In this document: positions 1-6,775 of the stretch, one piece after another
How the letters are laid out: every line of letters starts with the position of its first letter
Position numbering within the stretch: the stretch's first letter is position 1
Assembly (NCBI GenBank): GCA_964439215.1
Contig: CAYTNY010000082.1
Coordinates: 1 to 10,247, forward strand
Direction: 5' to 3'
Source: CAYTNY01 sp964439215
GTDB taxonomy: Bacteria; Oederibacteriota; PGYV01; CAYTNY01
Length of the DNA stretch: 10,247 nucleotides
The notes under the pieces: model-generated
What the model was told of the DNA's origin: nothing
The model's input: the letters and a program-made list of their open reading frames with translations, nothing else
Database searches by the model: none
Translations under genes and position numbers: made by a program

Positions 1-56
1 ATGAATGCTTGCATGCTTTGCCGGTATTTACTTTAAATATAATCAAAAAAATACCG
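1..56 (+). repeat. Intergenic repeat, head segment, copy A
   Basis: These 56 bases match 9396-9451 in the same orientation at 53 of 56 positions, with mismatches at 11, 33 and 47. The segment contains an inverted repeat, ccggtattt at 21-29 against aaataccga at 49-57 (8 of 9 pair), so it could fold as a hairpin with a 19-base loop. It begins at the first base of the window, so it may extend further left. A related tail segment follows at 110-132. No transposase gene is visible next to it, so a non-autonomous element or spread intergenic repeat is an inference. Confidence 0.75.
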
Positions 57-78
57 AAAAAGAATTAGAGAAAGAGAG

Positions 79-135
79 TTGTATTTCGATGTATTTCCGG
101 AGGTTTTAGGTGTTGCAATTCATTTTACAATCCAG
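79..135 (+). repeat. Intergenic repeat, tail segment, inverted partner of 9097-9153
   Basis: By hand alignment these 57 bases match the reverse complement of 9097-9153 at about 50 positions, without gaps. The best conserved core is ggttttaggtgttgcaat followed by tcattttacaat. The last part (110-132) also resembles 9552-9574, which follows the second copy of the head repeat, with 18 of 23 bases matching. Head and tail therefore seem to be parts of one repeat family whose middle differs between copies. Confidence 0.7.
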
Positions 136-193
136 CCCAAAGACAAAAAGCGTGGAATTTTGGATGAAAGAAATGATTCAAGGATAATACATT

Positions 194-404
194 TCATAGT
201 TCAATAATAAAACAGTAATGTTTAAAATTTGTTATAAACTTTGAACCGCGCTGTTCTTTCGCTTTTACCTGCTGTTTGGCAATCGCTGCCGGGAGCTGAT
301 TGGCGGCAGCAAATGCGCCGGCCGGATAATGCGGCGTCCTTCATTCATCCTGCTGAAAGCAAAAAACACGCCGCCGCCGCCGAAGATATAAGAAACTCCT
401 TCAT
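194..404 (-). pseudogene. Possible decayed secreted or lipoprotein gene
   Basis: Downstream of the glycosyltransferase, on the same strand, an ATG at 404-402 follows a good AAGGA box spaced seven bases away. It opens a signal-peptide-like stretch, MKEFLISSAAAACFLLSAG, that ends at a TGA (347-345) where a lipobox cysteine would fit. Beyond that stop, another frame (337 down to the stop at 196-194) reads 47 codons of protein-like sequence with segments AGAFAAANQLPAAIAKQQ and VKAKEQRG. Joining the two pieces needs two frame changes, because both adjoining frames have a TGA nearby. The patch at about 240-400 is clearly richer in G and C than the bases on either side. I read it as a possible gene remnant; a 19-residue peptide gene or chance open frames are also possible. 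No family is recognised. Confidence 0.3.
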
Positions 405-431
405 AACCTTTTCCTTCTTTTGATGTGTTTT

Positions 432-3400
432 TTATTTTATCTTTATCTTTGCGGCAGCCTTTGTCCGCGGGTCAAGTACATAAATATTTCCTATTCCGTC
501 CATTGACAGCGGCGCCGGAGACGCAAAATCAGCGCCGGATACAGCGCTTAGATCAATATTCATAACTTCGTTCTTTTCAGTATCAAAAATCATGATTTTT
601 TTATCATACTGGCTGGTGACCGCGAAATATCCGCGGTTATCATCCACAACTATCTGGGGCCCGTGTATGGTGGAACACCGCCCGATAAACCGGCTGTCCA
701 GATACTTCATATTTCTGTCAAATATCATCACGCGCCCATTGCCTGTATCAACCACATATCTTTTCCCGTCTTCACCCAGTGCAATATAACACGGCTGGCT
801 GTACTGCCCGCACGCTCCGCCGTAATCAGTTTTATATGTATGTATTTCGGCTCCTTTGCGGTCAAGAACAGTGGTAAGATTTCTGCCCGGCGCAGCAATG
901 CCTATTTTTTCTCCATCGCCGGATACATAGATGCCGCGCGCTCCTTTTAAAAAACCTCCATTTGCAAATTCCTCAATATAGCGCCCTTCCGGCGTATATT
1001 TTTTTATTACCGCGCGTCCTTCATCAAGAAGATATATAATATCATTTACATCATCATATGCGGCATAAAAATGCTCCTGCCTTTCTCCGGCCGCACCCAA
1101 GCCGAAAATGCCTTTTTTCCCGCCAAGCTCTATTTTTTTATAAACAGAATACTCATCGTCTTTTTCACGCTTTAATATGTAAAACGCGTCCCCCTTGCCG
1201 TCGGCAATTACCATTTTTCCGCCGCCGCGCGAAACCGCAATATCAGACGGGGTATTATAATCACCTTCTACTTTCAGCGGCAGAATCTCATATTCCGCGA
1301 TCCTGCGTTCATTTGCCTTTTCCGGCGGCCGGCAGTCCGGAAAATCCTCAACAACAACAGCCTCAAGAACAAGCGCGTTTTTTTCGTATTTTATAGTCTC
1401 TTTCTTCTCTTTTTCGGGCCTTAAACGCGGAACAGCAGTTTTTACGGATCTTCTTTTTTCAGCAGTTTCTTCTTTCTTCACCGGCCCCCGCGGCGGCATA
1501 TAATCCGTTTCACCTGTTTTCCAGAGTTCTTTAAATCCCCTGTAATATTTTTCATCATTTAGATCATACACATAAAAAACCGGCCTGCCTTTGTAATCCC
1601 TTATTATATTTTCACTATAGGTATAACGCGGCAGCTGTTTCTGCAGCGCACCGGCATCCCTTCCGATTATAACAACGGATCCTTTCAGCGAATCTTTCTC
1701 CATAAGAACTTCAATCTGCCTGCGGCTGATCTTGCGGAGCCTTTCCCCCTCGCCGTAATAATCCGCAAGCTCCTCTATTCTGTGTATCTTTTCCGTCGCA
1801 TCTGTCATCAAAAGAAAAACATTGCCGGCACGGCTGTATTTCTGAAGTGTTTTTATAACATAAGCCTCCGGAGTAAACCTGAAATTTCCGGGCATGTCGG
1901 AATAAAACTGTTTTGCCGCAAATACCGCGATCAAAACCGCCGCACCGGCAAGAAATATCCTGTATTTTTTCAAAGGGCGTTTAAACAATACGGCCATGGA
2001 AGCTATTCTTGTTATGCCTATACCCGCAAATACCGCAAGCATAGGGCTCAGAAAAAGCAGCCTGGTATTTGTCGGATATTTATACTGCACTATCGCGCCT
2101 ATAAAAAACACCAGAACCGCATATCCCGACAGCAAAAAACGGGCTCGCCAGTCTTTCCCGAAAGAAACAGCACTCCATACCAGCCCGGCAATAATCCCCG
2201 CCGCAGATACAACATCCGCAAGCCTGCCCGCAATATAGTGGCTGGACATTTCCCTGTGTACAAAAGAAAAAAATGTATGAATATAATTCAGCAGCATATA
2301 CGCCGGGCGCTTTGAAGGATCCGATATCTCGCTGCCGCTGAATACCGACTGCGCTGTCATTTCCGCCATAAAATCCGGATTAAGAAATACAAAAACAATT
2401 ATTGACAGATACATTCCCAGCGCCGCAAACAACCGTGAAAAACCATACTCTTTTCTGAGAGGATGAAAAAGCCAGTAAAGCGCGGCTATGATTATTGTGA
2501 GTCTTGCGGCAAAGAAACTGTAGCACCCTATCCCCATCACAGCCGCGGCCAGAAAAGTATAAAAATAGGACCTTTTCCTGAGAGCCAGTTCAAAAAGAAA
2601 CATCCCCGTGACAAACGGAAAAACCGCGTGAATATTGTTGTACCCTATATGAGAGAACGCAAGCAGCGGAAGCGCAAAAACAAAAGAAACCACAGCAAGG
2701 GCCGCCGTACTTTTATTAAAAAGCATCCGCACCCATAAATAAAACGGAACAACAGACAGCGGAACAATTATCGCGGAGCTGAGCTTCCAGCCCAAAAACA
2801 CACTGCCCGCAAGCTTCATGACTGATGCCTGGTAAATACTTCCCCATATGGGATGATAACCGTAAACCCCTGTTTCATAAAGCATTTTCAGCGGATATCC
2901 CCCGTCCAAGATCCCTTTTGCAAAATTCAAAAACGCATATTCATCTCCGATAAAAGAATATTTCCAGGAGTTCCAGTCAAACACATAAAGAATAAAAACA
3001 AAAACATTAAACAACAGGAGATATTTTATTTCTTTTTTCCCTGCCGGCCGGAACGTTTTTGCGGGATCATCGGGCCTTTTATCCCTGCGGAAAAACCAGT
3101 ATCCCGCAAGAACAACCGCTGCAAAAAACAGTACGTTCTGCAGAACATACATTTTTTCATTTAAATACAAACTGATCAGACCCGTATATATAACCGCGGC
3201 CAGGAACCAATACGTACACCAAAAAACACTTTTGCCCGTCCTTTTAAAAACAGCATTTTTTTTCCCTGCAATATAGAGCATGAGCATAACCATAAGCGTC
3301 AGAATAATAAGATTCGGAAAAAAATACTGGGGAAACTTCAGGTTCAGTCCTGAAATATATATGACATCAAAAGGCATGTTTATTTTCTTAAAAAGAATAT

Positions 3401-3701
3401 AATGCCACCGGAACGCGGGGTTCCATCCCGTAAGCGCAAGAAAAGAGGATATAAACACCAGAACGGAAACCGGCGCCAGGGTAAATTCAGGTTTTCTAAA
3501 AGAAAACTTTACAGGGAGCCATATAAATCTTCCGGCAGACGCGGTAATCCTGTAAGTTTTCTTTATTATACGGATAATTACATTGGACGTTTTTAAATCT
3601 TCCGCGGCTTCGGATCCGGACTCCTGTCTGCGGGCGGCGGCCTTAACGGATTTAACAGTTTTTTTCACCGGCTTTTTTGCGGTTTTTTTCTTTTTTCTCA
3701 T
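432..3701 (-). CDS. GT39-like membrane glycosyltransferase with C-terminal NHL beta-propeller
   Basis: This is a large polytopic membrane protein of about 1,089 residues. A Lys/Arg-rich N-terminal tail (about 1-50) is followed by many hydrophobic segments (about 75-600). The first large loop carries GDEY (about 253-256), the acidic motif expected in GT-C/GT39 enzymes that move a sugar from a polyprenyl-phosphate carrier to an acceptor outside the membrane. A soluble part (about 605-735), a charged linker (about 740-785) and about six repeated blades (815-1089) follow. The blades carry NHL-type strands such as YVVDTGNGRVMIFD and NIYVLDP. By family topology the propeller should be outside the cytoplasm, perhaps for binding an acceptor; that is inference. 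ATG at 3701 is chosen because AGGAGG at 3717-3712 sits ten bases upstream. TTG at 3704, seven bases from the same box, is the alternative. The sugar and acceptor cannot be told. Confidence 0.85.
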   Translation of the reverse strand: MRKKKKTAKKPVKKTVKSVKAAARRQESGSEAAEDLKTSNVIIRIIKKTYRITASAGRFIWLPVKFSFRKPEFTLAPVSVLVFISSFLALTGWNPAFRWHYILFKKINMPFDVIYISGLNLKFPQYFFPNLIILTLMVMLMLYIAGKKNAVFKRTGKSVFWCTYWFLAAVIYTGLISLYLNEKMYVLQNVLFFAAVVLAGYWFFRRDKRPDDPAKTFRPAGKKEIKYLLLFNVFVFILYVFDWNSWKYSFIGDEYAFLNFAKGILDGGYPLKMLYETGVYGYHPIWGSIYQASVMKLAGSVFLGWKLSSAIIVPLSVVPFYLWVRMLFNKSTAALAVVSFVFALPLLAFSHIGYNNIHAVFPFVTGMFLFELALRKRSYFYTFLAAAVMGIGCYSFFAARLTIIIAALYWLFHPLRKEYGFSRLFAALGMYLSIIVFVFLNPDFMAEMTAQSVFSGSEISDPSKRPAYMLLNYIHTFFSFVHREMSSHYIAGRLADVVSAAGIIAGLVWSAVSFGKDWRARFLLSGYAVLVFFIGAIVQYKYPTNTRLLFLSPMLAVFAGIGITRIASMAVLFKRPLKKYRIFLAGAAVLIAVFAAKQFYSDMPGNFRFTPEAYVIKTLQKYSRAGNVFLLMTDATEKIHRIEELADYYGEGERLRKISRRQIEVLMEKDSLKGSVVIIGRDAGALQKQLPRYTYSENIIRDYKGRPVFYVYDLNDEKYYRGFKELWKTGETDYMPPRGPVKKEETAEKRRSVKTAVPRLRPEKEKKETIKYEKNALVLEAVVVEDFPDCRPPEKANERRIAEYEILPLKVEGDYNTPSDIAVSRGGGKMVIADGKGDAFYILKREKDDEYSVYKKIELGGKKGIFGLGAAGERQEHFYAAYDDVNDIIYLLDEGRAVIKKYTPEGRYIEEFANGGFLKGARGIYVSGDGEKIGIAAPGRNLTTVLDRKGAEIHTYKTDYGGACGQYSQPCYIALGEDGKRYVVDTGNGRVMIFDRNMKYLDSRFIGRCSTIHGPQIVVDDNRGYFAVTSQYDKKIMIFDTEKNEVMNIDLSAVSGADFASPAPLSMDGIGNIYVLDPRTKAAAKIKIK

Positions 3702-3711
3702 CAAATTCCGT

Positions 3712-3717
3712 CCTCCT
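3712..3717 (-). promoter_or_regulatory. Ribosome binding site serving the glycosyltransferase
   Basis: AGGAGG on the minus strand lies ten bases before ATG (3701) and seven before the overlapping TTG (3704). Spacing alone does not decide between them; ATG is preferred on codon grounds. The choice changes the protein by one residue. Confidence 0.65.
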
Positions 3718-3748
3718 GAGCTCCCTCATTGATCTGCGGATATAAAAA

Positions 3749-3777
3749 ATTTTAACAGGAAATCATTATCCTGTAAA
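3749..3777 (-). promoter_or_regulatory. Predicted sigma70-like promoter of the glycosyltransferase, with inverted repeat in the spacer
   Basis: On the minus strand TTTACA (3777-3772) and TAAAAT (3754-3749) are separated by exactly 17 bases, each matching the sigma70 consensus at five of six positions. The spacer and the edge of the -35 box hold a perfect inverted repeat, ACAGGA-N8-TCCTGT (3774-3769 and 3760-3755), which could be an operator. Transcription would start near 3742, about 40 bases before the ATG. The hairpin followed by a T-rich stretch could instead be a weak terminator for the small gene upstream. Confidence 0.45.
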
Positions 3778-3859
3778 GAATGAAATAAAACACAAACCTC
3801 ATTTGCGGATAAAATCAATATAATAAGATCAGACAAATTACCCCGGACTTATTCTTTCC

Positions 3860-4381
3860 TTACACAGTCTCACATCTGCAGGCTTTCCGTTTAATAACTT
3901 TCTTTTTATATCTGTCCTTAATAAGAAAGAAAAGACTGAATACCCATACATACGGAGTTCCAATAGGTTCTTTAATTGCTTTCGCATGAATATATCTGTA
4001 TATATTTGCCAAAACAAGCGCATGCCCCCAAAGTTCTATGGGAGCCGCCGTAAAAGACACGGCTGAAAAACCATAGGCCCAGTAAGCATAAGCATACTTG
4101 CCGAGATTTACAACCAATCCGTAAAAAACAGACCATAAAGTATATTCAAGCGGATCATCGCCGAGTGCTTTTCCCAGCCGTTTCTGAAAGCCCCCTGTCG
4201 TCATTCCGCCTATCAGTGAATACTCCAGAAGTTTTGTTATAAAATTATTTTCAAGACTTTTAAAAAAACGATAGACTTTTCCTGTTTTTTTCCTGAAATA
4301 CCTTTCTATGAGCCATTTATCAAGAACACCCGTATCCTCCTGGCCGGCCGTCTCCATAATACTTTGTTTATAACATGGCAT
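3860..4381 (-). CDS. Hypothetical small membrane protein, 173 residues
   Basis: I do not recognise this protein. The N-terminal half (about 1-75) is hydrophilic and basic, with a segment FRKKTGKVYRFFKSLENNF and a glycine-rich stretch SLIGGMTTGGF. Aromatic-rich hydrophobic segments follow at about 80-105, 108-128 and 140-155, with many Tyr and Trp (for example YAYAYWAYGF). The end is strongly basic (KDRYKKKVIKRK), suggesting a cytoplasmic C-terminus. No signal peptide is seen. GGGAG lies seven bases before ATG at 4381; a second in-frame ATG eight codons in (IMETAGQ) lacks an equally good site. It stands alone between feoB and the glycosyltransferase, 224 bases below feoB. A weak promoter may lie at 4490-4462. 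A role in the envelope is only a guess from its character. Confidence 0.7.
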   Translation of the reverse strand: MPCYKQSIMETAGQEDTGVLDKWLIERYFRKKTGKVYRFFKSLENNFITKLLEYSLIGGMTTGGFQKRLGKALGDDPLEYTLWSVFYGLVVNLGKYAYAYWAYGFSAVSFTAAPIELWGHALVLANIYRYIHAKAIKEPIGTPYVWVFSLFFLIKDRYKKKVIKRKACRCETV

Positions 4382-4461
4382 AACATAACTCCCTTTTCAC
4401 CGCATTTTCAAAAAAAATCATCAGAACCTTCAGCAGCAGTCATCGGCCGGAATACAGCATA

Positions 4462-4490
4462 ATAAAAACAGAAATAAAAGACTATATCAA
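4462..4490 (-). promoter_or_regulatory. Weak candidate promoter for the 173-residue protein
   Basis: TTGATA (4490-4485) and TTTTAT (4467-4462) on the minus strand are 17 bases apart, giving a leader of roughly 75 bases before the ATG at 4381. The -10 box is a poor match. Read-through from feoB is the alternative, since no convincing terminator is seen in between. Confidence 0.25.
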
Positions 4491-4605
4491 GAGGTTTTTT
4501 ATCATCGCTAACGGCTGTTATATTGGAGTAATATAGCATTTTTTATGGTTTTTTAACACATCTATTTTCAGAACAACAAATATTCCGGGGATGCAGAATA
4601 TGCGT

Positions 4606-6648
4606 TTATTCAAATCCCAGCAGTCTGCCGCCCTGATATAATATTGTAGATGCCGCCCAGGCAACTGCAAAAGTATATGCTATTATGCTCCACTGCCATT
4701 TTGCATTGGATTCAGACTTTATAACCGCCAGCGCTGGAATGCAGGGAACATAAAGCAGTACAAATACCATAAAAGAAAATGCCGACAGAGGCGAAAAAAC
4801 ACCGCTGACCGCAAGCGCAAGAGTTTCTTCACCGCCGTATAACGCCCCAAAAACACCTATAATGACCTCTTTTGCAAGAACTCCCGATATAACCGCAACA
4901 CCTGCCTGCCAGAAACCAAATCCCGCAGGTTCAAAAACAGGAGCCGTAATTTTGCCCATAATACCAAGCAGGCTGCTGCCGGAAGCGTAGTCAACACCGA
5001 ATGGTATATTGCCCAGCAGCCATATAACCACAACACCCGCCAGTATTACCGTACCGGCTTTTCTCAAGAACGCCCTGCCCCTGAAAGAAGTCTGATTATA
5101 AAGCGATCTGAACTGAGGTATCCTGTAAGGCGGCATTTCCATAATAAGCGGAGTATCCTTCTGCCTGAACAATGAAAGCCTGAATATCTTGACACTTAAA
5201 ACCCCTGCCGCAAGGCCAATAAGATAAAGTAAAAAAACAACAGCCGCCTGATGCTCCTTAAAGAACGCGGATGTAAAAAGTATATAAACAGGCATTCGCG
5301 CGGAACATGACATAAACGGTATTATCAGAATAGTAAGAAACCTGTCTTTTTTATTCTCAAGGGTCCTTACCGCCATTATCGCCGGGACATTGCATCCAAA
5401 ACCTATTATCATCGGTATAAAAGATTTCCCGTGAAGTCCGATCTTGTGCATAAACCTGTCCATCACAAAGGCCGCTCTTGCCATATAACCGCTGTCTTCC
5501 AGAACGGCTATCAGCAGGAACAGAATAAGTATATTGGGAAGAAAAACTATAACCGCACCCACGCCGCCTATAATACCGTCAGTGAAAAAAGATATCAGAA
5601 CAGGAGCCGCCCCCGCAGCGCCTAAAATATGCTCCACCCCCCGCGAGAGACGTGAGAATCCGTATTCTATAAGCCCTGACAGCGGATTCCCCAGACTGAA
5701 AGTAAGAAAAAAAGTCAGGAACATTATAATCAGAAATATCGGAACTCCAAGATAACTATTGGTTATTATCCTGTCAATTTTATCGGAAAAATCCAGCCTT
5801 TCCTGCAGGCTCATCTCCGGATTTTTCTTTTTAACAACTTCAAGAACAAGCCCTTTAAGATATGAATATTTAGCCTCTATAATATATTCAGAAGCATCTT
5901 TGCCCGATTCCCTTGTGATTGTTTCCGCGGATTTATCCATCTGCGCTTTTATTTCCGGGAACCATTCATTCCGCGATAATTTTTCAATTACATCCGATTC
6001 CCCTTCAAGGAGTTCTATAGCGAGCCATTTCCTTGAATATGAATATTTTTTTTCTGTTTTTTTTCTCAGCATCTCCGTTATCTTTTCTATTTCAGGACGG
6101 ACATTTTCAGGATAAATAAATGTACTCTTATTAATACATTTCTTGTTCTCAAAACATTTTACTATTTTTTCCTTCAGTGCTTCTGCTCCCCTGCCTGTAC
6201 GCGCCGTAAGTTTTACGGCTTCCGCGCCGAGATTTTTCTCCAGAAGGCTCACATTTATCTCCTGCCCTTTTTTTTCCAGTTCATCATACATATTCAGGCC
6301 CACGATCATAGGCATGCCGAGTTCCATAAATTCAAGATTCAGGTAAAGGTTCCTCTCTAAGTTTGTGCTGTCAACAATATTTATTATTATATCTGTTTCT
6401 CCGGAAAGCAGGAACTCTCTCGCCACCCTTTCGTCAAGAGAATACGCGGAAAAACCATAAATACCGGGAAGATCTATTACCTCTATACGGTATCCGCCGT
6501 AATCAAAAAAACCTTCTTTTTTTTCAACCGTAACACCGGGCCAGTTCCCAACATGCTGATGTGTTCCTGTCAATACATTAAACAGAGACGTTTTCCCCGT
6601 GTTTGGATTTCCCGCAATGGCTATTTTTATTATTTTCTTATTTTCCAT
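4606..6648 (-). CDS. feoB: Ferrous iron transport protein B (FeoB)
   Basis: FeoB is an inner-membrane Fe(II) transporter with an N-terminal GTPase domain. The G motifs are clear: G1 GNPNTGKTS at 13-21, the switch I threonine near 40 in NWPGVTVEKKEG, G3 DLPG at 59-62, G4 NMYD at 119-122 and G5 TAR at 148-150. A helical domain (about 170-290) precedes the membrane region, which starts near 300. This carries the two gate motifs GFGCNVPA (416-423) and YVPCIPALAVI (633-643), each with its conserved cysteine. At 680 residues it is slightly shorter than E. coli FeoB. No FeoA or FeoC gene is in the window and no FeoA-like segment is fused to it. The start is supported by AAAGGACAG just upstream of the ATG at 6648. 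A palindrome over the predicted transcription start suggests metal-dependent repression. Confidence 0.97.
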   Translation of the reverse strand: MENKKIIKIAIAGNPNTGKTSLFNVLTGTHQHVGNWPGVTVEKKEGFFDYGGYRIEVIDLPGIYGFSAYSLDERVAREFLLSGETDIIINIVDSTNLERNLYLNLEFMELGMPMIVGLNMYDELEKKGQEINVSLLEKNLGAEAVKLTARTGRGAEALKEKIVKCFENKKCINKSTFIYPENVRPEIEKITEMLRKKTEKKYSYSRKWLAIELLEGESDVIEKLSRNEWFPEIKAQMDKSAETITRESGKDASEYIIEAKYSYLKGLVLEVVKKKNPEMSLQERLDFSDKIDRIITNSYLGVPIFLIIMFLTFFLTFSLGNPLSGLIEYGFSRLSRGVEHILGAAGAAPVLISFFTDGIIGGVGAVIVFLPNILILFLLIAVLEDSGYMARAAFVMDRFMHKIGLHGKSFIPMIIGFGCNVPAIMAVRTLENKKDRFLTILIIPFMSCSARMPVYILFTSAFFKEHQAAVVFLLYLIGLAAGVLSVKIFRLSLFRQKDTPLIMEMPPYRIPQFRSLYNQTSFRGRAFLRKAGTVILAGVVVIWLLGNIPFGVDYASGSSLLGIMGKITAPVFEPAGFGFWQAGVAVISGVLAKEVIIGVFGALYGGEETLALAVSGVFSPLSAFSFMVFVLLYVPCIPALAVIKSESNAKWQWSIIAYTFAVAWAASTILYQGGRLLGFE

Positions 6649-6670
6649 TTTTCTGTCCTTTTTAATATTT

Positions 6671-6688
6671 TGTTAGTTCTGCCTAACA
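6671..6688 (-). promoter_or_regulatory. Palindromic operator-like site before feoB
   Basis: The minus strand reads TGTTAGGCAGAACTAACA: perfect six-base arms TGTTAG and CTAACA around six bases. It sits just downstream of the predicted -10 box, so a bound repressor would block transcription. The TTAG/CTAA arms recall sites of DtxR/IdeR/MntR-type metal-dependent repressors, which commonly control iron uptake genes; a Fur box is a poorer match. The regulator is not in the window, so its identity is inference. Confidence 0.45.
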
Positions 6689-6694
6689 TCATAA

Positions 6695-6723
6695 AGTTTA
6701 ATTAACTATTGTATAAAAGTCAA
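6695..6723 (-). promoter_or_regulatory. Predicted feoB promoter
   Basis: TTGACT (6723-6718) and TAAACT (6700-6695) on the minus strand are separated by 17 bases. The -35 box is a good match and the -10 box a fair one. Transcription would start near 6688, at the edge of the palindrome 6671-6688, about 40 bases before the ATG. Confidence 0.5.
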
Positions 6724-6775
6724 GTTTTTTTTACCCCGCCGGATAACCTCACACCCTATGCCGGACGCAATAGCA

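Noticed and set aside
241..423. Plus-strand open frame of 60 codons starting with TTG
   Set aside because: It has no ribosome binding site (AT-rich, SD-less upstream bases), a weak start and no recognisable domain. The minus strand of the same patch looks more gene-like.
4517..4547. Hairpin gttatatt/aatatagc followed by a T-rich run on the plus strand
   Set aside because: The stem is AT-rich with a wobble pair, and no plus-strand gene ends there. On the minus strand, where feoB ends, the T tract is on the wrong side.
6725..6775. Possible terminator after the ATP-grasp/peptidase gene (repeated CCGG words)
   Set aside because: The CCGG words do not form a compact stem, and the minus strand continues with A's instead of T's.
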